26,591 nt of DNA from Pseudomonadota bacterium (lineage in GTDB: Bacteria > Pseudomonadota > Alphaproteobacteria > Rhizobiales > Devosiaceae). Where the stretch lies: positions 1 through 26,591 of the forward strand of contig JAEZKB010000141.1 in NCBI GenBank assembly GCA_023415605.1. Reading direction: 5' to 3'. Shown here one piece after another: positions 15,938-23,435 of the stretch. The position numbers and the translations under genes are program-made. The notes under the pieces are model-generated. The model worked only from the letters and a program-made list of their open reading frames with translations, made no database searches and was not told the origin of the DNA. Position 1 is the first letter of the stretch. Every line of letters starts with the position of its first letter.

Positions 15938-16609
15938 ATGATTCCATGGGTTCAGCTCGATACGGCCAAAGTCCCCGGCGGCGATGAGTTCAAGCTCATG
16001 CAACGCGGCGACGAATTCTGGATCATGGTCGGCACCAACCCACTGATGACGAGCCGTATGTCGGGCTCGGAGGAAGTGCTGGCCGAAGTCACCTGCACGC
16101 CGTTGGCCGGCAGCGCAGGCGCCAGCGTGCTGATCGGCGGACTGGGCATGGGCTTCACCCTGCGCCGTGCCCTGGCGATCCTCGGCCCAGACGCCAAGGT
16201 CACCGTCGCCGAACTGGTGCCCGGCATCATCAAATGGGCCCGCGGTCCGCTGACCCCGGTGTTCAAGGGTTGCCTCGACGATCCGCGCGCCGAGGTGATC
16301 GAGGCCGATGTCGGTAAGGTGATCGCCGGCGCCAAGGCCGCCTATGATGCCATCTTGCTGGACGTGGACAACGGGCCGGAGGGCCTGAGCCGCCCCGGCA
16401 ACGACCGCCTCTACGGCGCCGCCGGACTGGCCGCCGCCAATGCGGCGCTGAAGCCCAAAGGTGTTCTTGCCGTGTGGGCTGCTCACCCCGACGAAGCCTT
16501 CACCCGGCGCATGAAGCAGGCCGGTTTCGCCGTTGAAGAAGTCAAGGCGCGCGCCCACGGCAAACGCGGCGGTTCCCGCCACCTGATTTGGCTGGGTCGC
16601 AAGGGCTGA
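15938..16609 (+). CDS. Spermidine-synthase-like (SpeE fold) protein
   Basis: The 223-residue protein resembles the spermidine-synthase superfamily: MVGTNPLMTSR, the nucleotide-binding loop VLIGGLGMGFTLRRAL, VAELVPGIIKW for the acidic ribose contact, and YDAILLDVDNGPEGL as motif II. It lacks the N-terminal beta domain of true polyamine synthases and is shorter, so it is more likely a stand-alone methyltransferase-like or aminopropyltransferase-like enzyme of unknown substrate. It starts 12 bp after the DUF1365 stop, so it is probably the last gene of the block. Confidence 0.8.
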   Translation: MIPWVQLDTAKVPGGDEFKLMQRGDEFWIMVGTNPLMTSRMSGSEEVLAEVTCTPLAGSAGASVLIGGLGMGFTLRRALAILGPDAKVTVAELVPGIIKWARGPLTPVFKGCLDDPRAEVIEADVGKVIAGAKAAYDAILLDVDNGPEGLSRPGNDRLYGAAGLAAANAALKPKGVLAVWAAHPDEAFTRRMKQAGFAVEEVKARAHGKRGGSRHLIWLGRKG

Positions 16610-16668
16610 TCTCAGCCGAAATCCGCCCTACCGCCGCCTTGATGTAGCTGCTATAGAGCCCGCAATCT

Positions 16669-16686
16669 TCAAGGCAGACGCCTTGA
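16669..16686 (+). other. Small hairpin in the cobS leader
   Basis: TCAAGGC (16669-16675), a 4-base loop AGAC, and GCCTTGA (16680-16686) form a perfect 7-bp stem that ends 28 bases before the cobS ATG. There is no T-run after it. The 105-bp region is too short for a standard cobalamin riboswitch, and I see no B12-box-like sequence. Confidence 0.3.
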
Positions 16687-16714
16687 CCTATTCCCCGTGA
16701 AGAGCCTCAAGAAA

Positions 16715-17695
16715 ATGACCGAATTCACCAATCTGCCGAACAAGGAATTCTCCGTCCGCGAGACCTTCGGGATCGACAGCGACATGAAGGTCATGGGCTA
16801 TGCCGAATCCGATCCCCATGTTCCGCCGATGGACCCGGACTACCTGTTCGATCGCAACACCACGCTCGCGATCCTGGCCGGCTTTGCGTTCAACCGCCGC
16901 GTCATGGTGCAGGGCTATCACGGCACCGGTAAATCCACCCATATCGAGCAGGTCGCCTCGCGCCTTAACTGGCCGCTGGTGCGCGTCAATCTCGACAGCC
17001 ACGTCTCCCGTATCGACCTCGTCGGCAAGGACGCGATCGTGCTCAAGGACGGCAAGCAGGTCACCGAGTTCCGTGACGGCATCCTGCCCTGGGCGGTGCA
17101 GAACAACATCGCGCTCGTCTTCGACGAATACGACGCCGGCCGTCCGGACGTGATGTTCGTGATCCAGCGCGTCCTCGAACAGTCGGGGCGCCTGACCCTG
17201 CTCGACCAGAACCGTGTGATCGTGCCGCATCCGGCTTTCCGCCTGTTCTCGACCACCAACACCATCGGTCTGGGCGATACGTCGGGCCTCTATCACGGCA
17301 CGCAGCAGATCAACCAGGGCCAGATGGACCGCTGGAGCCTCGTCGTCACGCTGAACTACCTGCCGCATGACAAGGAAGTCGGCATCGTCCTGGCCAAGGC
17401 CAAGAGCTACGCCAAGGACGAAAAAGGCAAAAAGACCGTCAGCAACATGGTCCGCCTGGCCGATCTCACGCGCTCGGCCTTCATCAATGGCGATCTCTCC
17501 ACCGTAATGAGCCCGCGCACCGTGATCACCTGGGCCGAGAACGCCCAGATTTTCGGGGATGTCGGCTTTGCCTTCCGGCTGACCTTCCTCAACAAGTGCG
17601 ATGAACTCGAGCGGCCCGTGGTGGCCGAGTTCTATCAGCGCGTGTTCGGCGAAGACCTGCCTGAGAGCGCGGCCAATCTGGCGGTGACTGCCTAA
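16715..17695 (+). CDS. cobS: Aerobic cobaltochelatase subunit CobS
   Basis: This is a 326-residue AAA+ ATPase. It begins EFTNLPNKEFSVRETFGID, the family's characteristic N-terminus, with Walker A GYHGTGKST (67-75) and Walker B LVFDEYD with Asp137-Glu138. Further signatures are STTNTIGLGDTSG and MSPRTVITWAENA. CobS with CobT forms the ATP-driven motor that works with CobN to insert cobalt into hydrogenobyrinate a,c-diamide during aerobic vitamin B12 synthesis. CobN is not in the window. A GTG at 16697 would add six residues (MKSLKK) but has no ribosome site; I prefer ATG 16715. Confidence 0.95.
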   Translation: MTEFTNLPNKEFSVRETFGIDSDMKVMGYAESDPHVPPMDPDYLFDRNTTLAILAGFAFNRRVMVQGYHGTGKSTHIEQVASRLNWPLVRVNLDSHVSRIDLVGKDAIVLKDGKQVTEFRDGILPWAVQNNIALVFDEYDAGRPDVMFVIQRVLEQSGRLTLLDQNRVIVPHPAFRLFSTTNTIGLGDTSGLYHGTQQINQGQMDRWSLVVTLNYLPHDKEVGIVLAKAKSYAKDEKGKKTVSNMVRLADLTRSAFINGDLSTVMSPRTVITWAENAQIFGDVGFAFRLTFLNKCDELERPVVAEFYQRVFGEDLPESAANLAVTA

Positions 17696-17711
17696 TCTTT
17701 CAGGGACCGAG

Positions 17712-18458
17712 ATGGCCCAGAACATCTATGACGATCCGGCATTCCTGGCCGGTTACAGCGAATTTCCGCGATCGCGCGAGGGGCTGAGCGCCACCAGCGA
17801 ATGGCCGGCGCTGCACGCCCTGTTGCCGGCGATAGCCGGCAAGCGCGTCGTCGACCTGGGTTGCGGCTTCGGTCAGCTCAGCCGCTGGCTGGGCGACGAG
17901 GGCGCTGCGTCGGTACTGGGTATCGATCTGAGCGAGAAAATGCTTGATCGCGCGCGCGCCGAGACGATCAACGCCGCCGTCACCTACCAGCGCGGCAATC
18001 TCGACGAACTGGTGCTGGCGCCGGGCAGCGCCGACCTGATCGTCAGCTCGATGGCGTTCCACTACATCGAAGACTTCGATCGCCTTGCGCGCATGCTGTT
18101 TGCAGCACTGTCGCCGGGAGGCCAATTGGTCTACTCGGTCGAGCACCCGATCTATGCCGCCCGCGCCGAGCCCGAATGGGTGACGGCTGCGGATGGCCGC
18201 CAGGCGTTCGCGATTGCCGACTATGGCATCGAGGGCCGCAGGGTGACCAACTGGATCGTCGATGGCGTGGTCAAGTATCACCGCACCATCGGCACCATGC
18301 TCAATTCGTTGACCGCAGCGGGCTTCGCCTATGGCAAAGTCGATGAATGGGTGCCGTCCGAGGAGCAGTTCCTGGCGCACCCTGAATGGCGTGACACCGA
18401 GCTGACCCGGCCGATGTTCCTGCTCTTTTCACTCACCAAGCCCGGGCGAGATCACTAA
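17712..18458 (+). CDS. Class I SAM-dependent methyltransferase embedded between cobS and cobT
   Basis: The 248-residue protein is of the Methyltransf_11/UbiE-like type: motif I VVDLGCGFGQLSRWL, ribose-binding GIDLSEKML, motif II SADLIVSSMAFHYI, motif III LSPGGQLVYSVEHP. It is not a class III tetrapyrrole (precorrin) methylase, so a direct corrin-ring role is unlikely. The substrate is unknown. An AGGGA ribosome site precedes the ATG, which lies 16 bp after the cobS stop. Its TAA overlaps the cobT ATG (TAATG), so translation of cobT probably depends on it. Confidence 0.9.
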   Translation: MAQNIYDDPAFLAGYSEFPRSREGLSATSEWPALHALLPAIAGKRVVDLGCGFGQLSRWLGDEGAASVLGIDLSEKMLDRARAETINAAVTYQRGNLDELVLAPGSADLIVSSMAFHYIEDFDRLARMLFAALSPGGQLVYSVEHPIYAARAEPEWVTAADGRQAFAIADYGIEGRRVTNWIVDGVVKYHRTIGTMLNSLTAAGFAYGKVDEWVPSEEQFLAHPEWRDTELTRPMFLLFSLTKPGRDH

Positions 18459-20350
18459 TGGCTCCGCAGCAGCCCCGCGGCAAGAACAACAGGCCCGACA
18501 CCACCGCCCCCTTCAAGACGGCGGTCGGCGCGACCGTGCGCGCTGTGGGCGGCAAGCGCGAACTCGAGGTGAGCTTTTCGGCCGACCGGCCGATCCTCAC
18601 CGCCGACAAGGCGCGTCTCGCCAACCTGCCCCGCCTGCCGACCCGCCGCGACATCGCCATTGCTCGCGGCCAGGGCGATGCGATGGCCATGCGCCTGGCC
18701 AGCCACGACCCCGACGTGCATAGGAAGCGCGCCCCGGCCGAGCCCGATGCCCGCGCCGCCTATGACGCGCTCGAACAGGCCCGCGTCGAGGCGCTGGGTT
18801 GCGTGCGCATGCCCGGCATGGTGGGCAACATTCATGAAATGCTGGAAGACCGTCTCTTTCGCCAGAACTTTGCCGAGGTGCACGACAAGGCCGACGCGCC
18901 GATCGCCGAGGCGCTTGGCCTGATCCTCCGCGAGCGCGTCGCCGGCATCCAGATTCCACCCTCGGGCAATGCGCTGGTCGATCTCTGGCGCAAGGAAATC
19001 GAGGAAAAGGCCGGCACCTCCCTCACCTCCCTGCTCTCGAAGTTCGAGGATCAGGACCTCTTCAGCCGCGCCACCCGGCAGTTGCTGCGCGACCTGAGCC
19101 TCGTGCCCGACAGCGACCTCGACGACAGCGAGGGCGAAGACGGCGAACAGGGCGAGGAGCAGGAGCCCGAGCGCGGCAAGGACGACGAAAAGAACCCCGA
19201 GCAGGGCGAAGGCGAGAGCGAAGACGCCGAGGCCGACGAGGACCAGACCCCTGGTCAGTCCGAAGAGAGCGGCGAGGTCGAGGGCTCGGAAGCCGATTTC
19301 GACGAGTCCGACGAGGAAGAGGCCAGCGAAGCCGGCGAGGATTCACCCAATCCGCCCCCGCCCGGCGCCATTCCGAACGAGTTCGCCAACCAGTTCAACT
19401 ACAAGATCTTCACCCAGAAGTTCGACGAGATCGTCAAGGCAAGCGAGCTTTGCCCGCCCGAAGAACTCGATCAACTGCGCGGGATCCTCGACAAGCAGCT
19501 CGAAAACCTCGCCGGCGCCGTGGCGCGGCTCGCCAACAAGCTGCAGCGCAAGCTGATGGCCCAGCAGAACCGCAGCTGGCAGTTCGACCTCGAGGAAGGC
19601 GTACTCGACACCGCGCGCCTGACCCGCGTCGTCACCGATCCGATGCAGGCGCTGAGCTTCAAGGTCGAGAACGAGACCGATTTCCGCGACACCGTGGTGA
19701 CGCTGCTGATCGACAATTCGGGTTCCATGCGCGGCCGTCCGATCACCATCGCGGCTATCTGCGGCGATATCCTTGCCCGCACGCTGGAGCGCTGCGGCGT
19801 GAAGGTCGAGATTTTGGGCTTCACCACCCGCGCCTGGAAGGGTGGCAAGAGCCGCGAGGCTTGGCTTGAGGCCGGTCGCCCGCCGAACCCGGGCCGCGTA
19901 AACGACATCCGCCACATCATCTACAAGGCGGCCGACGAGCCGTGGCGCCACGCGCGCCGCAACCTCGGCCTGATGATGCGCGAGGGGCTGCTCAAGGAAA
20001 ATATCGACGGCGAGGCTCTCGAATGGGCCCGCAAGCGCCTGATGAGCCGGCCGGAAAACCGCCGCATCCTGATGGTGATCTCCGATGGCGCGCCGGTGGA
20101 CGATTCCACCCAGAGCGTCAATGCCGGCAATTACCTCGAGGCCCATTTGCGGCAAGTCATCGAAGACATCGAGACGCGCTCGCCGATCCAGCTGGTCGCC
20201 GTGGGCATCGGTCACGACGTCACCCGTTACTATCGCCGCGCTGTGACCCTGCTCGATGCCGAGGAACTGGCCGGTGCGCTCACCGACGAGCTGGCGGCGC
20301 TGTTCGACGAAGAGCCGCCCGGCGAATACCGGAGGAGCCGGTTCGGATGA
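18458..20350 (+). CDS. cobT: Aerobic cobaltochelatase subunit CobT
   Basis: The 630-residue, full-length CobT has an N-terminal helical part, then a long highly acidic Glu/Asp/Gly-rich linker (about residues 219-303), a short Pro-rich piece, and a C-terminal von Willebrand A domain. The MIDAS metal site is visible as DNSGS (419-423), followed by SDGAPVDDST. CobT caps the CobS AAA+ ring and links it to CobN through the MIDAS site. The start ATG overlaps the methyltransferase stop (TAATG) and its stop overlaps the esterase-like gene start (ATGA), giving an unbroken operon. Confidence 0.96.
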   Translation: MAPQQPRGKNNRPDTTAPFKTAVGATVRAVGGKRELEVSFSADRPILTADKARLANLPRLPTRRDIAIARGQGDAMAMRLASHDPDVHRKRAPAEPDARAAYDALEQARVEALGCVRMPGMVGNIHEMLEDRLFRQNFAEVHDKADAPIAEALGLILRERVAGIQIPPSGNALVDLWRKEIEEKAGTSLTSLLSKFEDQDLFSRATRQLLRDLSLVPDSDLDDSEGEDGEQGEEQEPERGKDDEKNPEQGEGESEDAEADEDQTPGQSEESGEVEGSEADFDESDEEEASEAGEDSPNPPPPGAIPNEFANQFNYKIFTQKFDEIVKASELCPPEELDQLRGILDKQLENLAGAVARLANKLQRKLMAQQNRSWQFDLEEGVLDTARLTRVVTDPMQALSFKVENETDFRDTVVTLLIDNSGSMRGRPITIAAICGDILARTLERCGVKVEILGFTTRAWKGGKSREAWLEAGRPPNPGRVNDIRHIIYKAADEPWRHARRNLGLMMREGLLKENIDGEALEWARKRLMSRPENRRILMVISDGAPVDDSTQSVNAGNYLEAHLRQVIEDIETRSPIQLVAVGIGHDVTRYYRRAVTLLDAEELAGALTDELAALFDEEPPGEYRRSRFG

Positions 20351-21393
20351 CCCAACCGGCACCGCTCCCGCGCTTACTGGCGGCAGGATTGCTGGTGACG
20401 GGCTTGGGTGCGGCAATGCTCGTGGCAGCCAGCCTGGGCGTGCATGCCCAGAACACCGAAGACGGCCAGCCGACGGTCACTGCCGTGCAGATGACGACCT
20501 TCATGACCGCTGCCGTGGGCGAACCGGTGCAGGGCCTCGTCTGGCGCGGCGGGCTCGAGATGCAGAGCCCCACCGATACGTTCGGCGGCCTTTCCGGCCT
20601 CGGCTTCACCGGTCCCGACCACCGGCTGGTGATGGTTTCGGACCGCGGCAACTTCGTCTCCGGCCAGCTGATCTATGACGACCAGAACCGGCCGCTGAGC
20701 CTGGTCGGCGTCCGCATCGAGCCGATGCAGAATTCCAAGGGCGCCGAACTGCCGCGCCAGTATGCCCGCGATGCCGAGGCGCTGGCGGTGATCGTGCGCG
20801 ACGACCAGCCTTCAGCCGTGCGCGTCGGCTTCGAGAACCTGACTCGCGTGGCCGATTTCCAGCTTGTCGATTCTGTGCCGTCCGGGCCGGCGCGCGAGGT
20901 CAACATCCCTGCCTGGCTGACCGACACTCGCACCAATGCGACGCTCGAAGCCGTCTGCATCGCTCCGCCCGCCTCGCCGATCGCCGGCTCGACCTTGCTG
21001 CTGACCGAGGGCGTCATCGATGGCGACGGACAGCACGCCGCATACCTGCTGGGCCAGAACGACAAGGGACCGCTGAGCTATATTTCCTCTGACGGCACCA
21101 ACCCGACCGACTGCGCCTTCCTGCCCAACGGCGACCTCTTGGTACTCGAACGTGGCATCGCCCTCGTCACTTTCCAGATGCGGTTGAAGCGCATCCCTGC
21201 CGCCGACGTACGACCGGGGGCACACATGCAGGGCGAGCTGCTGCTGCAATCGTCCGGCGGCGACATCGACAATATGGAAGCCGTTGCCGTCCATACCGGC
21301 CCGGACGGCCAGACCCGCATTACCCTGGTCTCGGACAACAACTTCAACGACTGGGAGCGAAACCTGCTGCTGGAGTTCTCGCTCCCAGAATAG
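20347..21393 (+). CDS. Secreted esterase-like phytase-domain protein
   Basis: The 348-residue protein has a signal peptide or N-terminal membrane anchor (hydrophobic 10-33, ending SLGVHAQ) followed by a beta-propeller-like domain of the esterase-like activity of phytase family: GGLSGLGFTGPDHRLVMVSD, ARDAEALAV, NATLEAVCIAPP, LLLTEG, DCAFLPNGDLLVLER and DNMEAVAVHTGPDGQTRITLVSD. The repeated acidic D/E pattern fits calcium and phosphate contacts. The substrate is unknown. The ATG chosen overlaps the cobT stop (ATGA); longer in-frame starts lie inside cobT. A gene of this family after cobT is recurrent in Hyphomicrobiales. Confidence 0.88.
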   Translation: MTQPAPLPRLLAAGLLVTGLGAAMLVAASLGVHAQNTEDGQPTVTAVQMTTFMTAAVGEPVQGLVWRGGLEMQSPTDTFGGLSGLGFTGPDHRLVMVSDRGNFVSGQLIYDDQNRPLSLVGVRIEPMQNSKGAELPRQYARDAEALAVIVRDDQPSAVRVGFENLTRVADFQLVDSVPSGPAREVNIPAWLTDTRTNATLEAVCIAPPASPIAGSTLLLTEGVIDGDGQHAAYLLGQNDKGPLSYISSDGTNPTDCAFLPNGDLLVLERGIALVTFQMRLKRIPAADVRPGAHMQGELLLQSSGGDIDNMEAVAVHTGPDGQTRITLVSDNNFNDWERNLLLEFSLPE

Positions 21394-21396
21394 TCG

Positions 21397-22047
21397 TCAG
21401 GCCGTCTGCGCCGTGCGCTCGGTGAGAAACTGGCGCAGGGCGCCATAGGGCGCGAGGCAGAGGGCGGCGAGGAGGAGTTTTACCAGGAAGTCGCCGGCCG
21501 CCAGCGAAACCCAGAGTTCGACCTCCGGACCGACGCCGAGGAACGGCGCCGGGAAGGCCAGCGAGCCGTCCTCGCGGCCCAGCATGGTGTCCAGCCAGGC
21601 GAAGCTCGGTGCCATGGCGAGCGAAAAGAAAATGACCGTATCGAGCGCCGAGCTCACCAGCGACGAGAACAGCGGCGCATGCCACCACCGCCCGCGGCGC
21701 AGCCGGTTGAAGATCGAGATATCGAGAAACTGCGCCACGAGGAACGCCGTGCCTGAGGCGATGGCGATGCGCGGGGTGGCAAGCCAGACCGAGAGCACCA
21801 CGGCAACGGCAAAGCCGCAGATCACCACCAGCCGCGCGCCAGTTGGGCCGAAATGCCGGTTGGTGAGATCGGTGACGAGGAAGGCCACCGGATAGGTGAA
21901 CGCTCCCCAGGTGAGGAGATCGGCGAGACTGACCGGGCCGAGCTGGGCCTGCACCGGAAACTGCACGAGAAAGTTGGAAGCCGCCACGGTAACAACCATG
22001 GCGAGGACCGCGAGAGCAAACCTCGGGCCGGAAAAGCGAGCGAACAT
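21397..22047 (-). CDS. VUT family (YhhQ-like) queuosine precursor transporter
   Basis: The 216-residue membrane protein has about six hydrophobic segments and the family motifs FTYPVAFLVTDLTNRHFG, SGTAFLVAQFLDISIFNRLR, WWHAPLFSSLVSSALDTVIF and a C-terminal amphipathic end. E. coli YhhQ imports the deazaguanine precursors preQ0/preQ1 for queuosine in tRNA. The stop is only 3 bp from that of the convergent esterase-like gene. It lies downstream of rpmB beyond a strong terminator, so it needs its own promoter. I see no preQ1 riboswitch in the short leader. Confidence 0.88.
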   Translation of the reverse strand: MFARFSGPRFALAVLAMVVTVAASNFLVQFPVQAQLGPVSLADLLTWGAFTYPVAFLVTDLTNRHFGPTGARLVVICGFAVAVVLSVWLATPRIAIASGTAFLVAQFLDISIFNRLRRGRWWHAPLFSSLVSSALDTVIFFSLAMAPSFAWLDTMLGREDGSLAFPAPFLGVGPEVELWVSLAAGDFLVKLLLAALCLAPYGALRQFLTERTAQTA

Positions 22048-22110
22048 GACGCACCTTTATCTGTCGCCGCACTCCGGCATCAGACCGGCGCGGCATGTGT
22101 AGTCTACATC

Positions 22111-22149
22111 AAAAGCAAACCGCGCGGCACCCTGGGGTACCGCGCGGTT
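22111..22149 (-). terminator. Strong intrinsic terminator after rpmB
   Basis: Read on the minus strand, AACCGCGCGGTACCC pairs with GGGTGCCGCGCGGTT: 15 base pairs with a single U-G wobble and a two-base gap at the apex. The stem (22118-22149) is followed by TTGCTTTT-type U-rich sequence (22111-22119). It lies 23 bp after the rpmB stop and separates rpmB from the downstream VUT gene. Confidence 0.88.
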
Positions 22150-22171
22150 CGAAATTCCTGTCGTGGGAAGT

Positions 22172-22462
22172 TTAGGCGGCCGGCTGCAGAGCGGCGCGGA
22201 CTTCCTTCTTGAGCAGCAGCGCGCGCGGGCTCAGCTCTTCGTCCTTGGACTTGACCAGGAACGCATCGAGACCGCCCCGGTGCTCGACGGTGCGCAGCGC
22301 GTTGGCTGAAATCCGGAGCTTCACGGTCTTGCCGAGCGCATCCGAGATCAGCGACACGTTGAGCAGGTTCGGGAGGAACCGGCGGCGGGTGCGGTTGAGC
22401 GCGTGGCTCACGGTATTACCGGTTATAACGCCCTTACCGGTCAGTTCACAGCGGCGTGCCAT
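22172..22462 (-). CDS. rpmB: 50S ribosomal protein L28
   Basis: This is a 96-residue L28 protein with the alphaproteobacterial length and start MARRCELTGKGVITGNTVSH, followed by the basic ALNRTRRRFLPNL, KTVKLRISANALRTVEHRGGLDAFL and a Lys/Glu-rich C-terminus. It lacks the zinc-binding CxxC pairs of some bacterial L28 forms. The start is fixed by the family N-terminus and an AGGA ribosome site (ACAGGACAAACTTCG before ATG). Its leader contains a candidate promoter and a terminator-like hairpin, listed separately. Confidence 0.97.
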   Translation of the reverse strand: MARRCELTGKGVITGNTVSHALNRTRRRFLPNLLNVSLISDALGKTVKLRISANALRTVEHRGGLDAFLVKSKDEELSPRALLLKKEVRAALQPAA

Positions 22463-22478
22463 CGAAGTTTGTCCTGTC

Positions 22479-22517
22479 AAAAAAGGCCCTGGGCGCGGGA
22501 CATCCCGCGCAACGGGC
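22479..22517 (-). promoter_or_regulatory. Terminator-like hairpin in the rpmB leader (candidate attenuator)
   Basis: On the minus strand GCGCGGGA-TG-TCCCGCGC is a perfect 8-bp stem (22493-22510). It is extended by GCCC/GGGC (22514-22517 with 22486-22489) across a 3x3 internal loop. One C then follows, and six Ts (22484-22479). The rpmB ATG is only 16 nt further on. The structure has every part of an intrinsic terminator, yet it lies between the likely promoter and the gene. It could also terminate transcripts from the upstream PagL-like gene. Confidence 0.6.
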
Positions 22518-22544
22518 TGGAGTCTGTTCTTGATTGTGGGCGTC

Positions 22545-22573
22545 TCCATAGAGAAACACCCTCGCCCCGTCAA
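22545..22573 (-). promoter_or_regulatory. Candidate sigma-70 promoter of rpmB
   Basis: On the minus strand TTGACG (22573-22568) is followed after exactly 17 bp by TATGGA (22550-22545). The -35 matches consensus at 5 of 6 positions, and the -10 only in TAT. The predicted transcript would start near 22538, giving a leader of about 75 nt that includes the hairpin at 22479-22517. Confidence 0.5.
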
Positions 22574-22603
22574 GTTATCCGGGGTTTCGCCGCTGACCGG
22601 ACG

Positions 22604-23224
22604 CTAGAACTTGTAGCGGACGCCAGCCGTGACTGCGTTCGAGGCGTCGAGATCAGCGATCAGCCCATAGGCACCGGAGCGGTGATGGAAGCGGGTGAAC
22701 ACTTCCCACTGCGGCTGATCGACCAGCGAGAAGGCGAACTCCGGCCCGAGATAGACGAGGATCGGCTGGTTGCGGCCCCACTCGTTCATCCGCTGCTGTT
22801 CATAGCCCTGCGAGCCGGTGGCATAGGAGATGCCGATCGAAAACAGTGGCGTGAAGCGGAAATTGCCGGCCACGAAGCCGTCGTAACGGGCCCAGATTGC
22901 AGCCCAAAGCTCAGCGGAAGCAGCCGATGAGCCAAGCCGCCCGGCGACGCCGACTTCCCCACCAATGCGGAGATCCTTCCAGTCGAGCCAAGTCTTCTGA
23001 TAGCCGGCGGCCACGAGGGTGGTGTCGTCCCAGGTCACCGCCCAAGGCGACAGCGAGTCGACGAACCAGTTCTTGTGGAATTGCCCACCGAAAAAGAACA
23101 CCGCCTCGTCATACTCAGAGAGAACGGTCTTTTCCGGATAGCGATAGCTCGATTGGGCTGAAACCGGCGCCGAGAAGCCGAGCAAAATAGCGATGGCGAT
23201 CGCGCCTGCGATGATCCTGTGCAA
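22604..23224 (-). CDS. Outer-membrane beta-barrel protein, PagL-like (lipid A deacylase candidate)
   Basis: The 206-residue protein, using a TTG start at 23224 (GGGGGC 7 bases upstream), has a signal peptide ending PVSAQS and then alternating amphipathic strands, finishing in GVRYKF with a C-terminal Phe, as expected for a beta-barrel. Residues 180-183 are HHRS in TRFHHRSGAYG, matching the His-x-Ser active-site pattern of PagL (His181, Ser183). The third catalytic residue, Glu in PagL, is not obvious; Asp191 or Asp193 in ADLDAS is nearby. An ATG at 23281 would give an unlikely N-terminus. If PagL-like it would remove the 3-O acyl chain of lipid A; this is tentative. Confidence 0.75.
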   Translation of the reverse strand: MHRIIAGAIAIAILLGFSAPVSAQSSYRYPEKTVLSEYDEAVFFFGGQFHKNWFVDSLSPWAVTWDDTTLVAAGYQKTWLDWKDLRIGGEVGVAGRLGSSAASAELWAAIWARYDGFVAGNFRFTPLFSIGISYATGSQGYEQQRMNEWGRNQPILVYLGPEFAFSLVDQPQWEVFTRFHHRSGAYGLIADLDASNAVTAGVRYKF

Positions 23225-23435
23225 CGGAATGCCCCCAAATACGGATCGACAACAAGACGCTTCCGAAAAGGTTCCATGCATTGCTGGATATGTCTACCCT
23301 AGAATGCGCATGGCTGGCGCGACGTTGCGCTTGGGTGGCGAGAATTTGCGAGAACCTTGCCACTCCAGACGGCAACAGGCATTTTCGTGCCTAGTTCGAT
23401 TCGATCCGCCGCGTGCGCTGCCGCCGAGGTTGCCG

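Noticed and set aside
13077..16582. Several long minus-strand frames (409 and 523 codons) opposite the methyltransferase to SpeE-like genes
   Set aside because: They are antisense to genes with unmistakable motifs and carry no domain of their own.
16610..16714. Cobalamin riboswitch upstream of cobS
   Set aside because: The intergenic region is about 100 bp, too short, and no B12-box-like sequence is visible.
22048..22110. PreQ1 riboswitch upstream of the VUT transporter gene
   Set aside because: No C-rich loop and A-rich tail arrangement is recognisable in the short leader.
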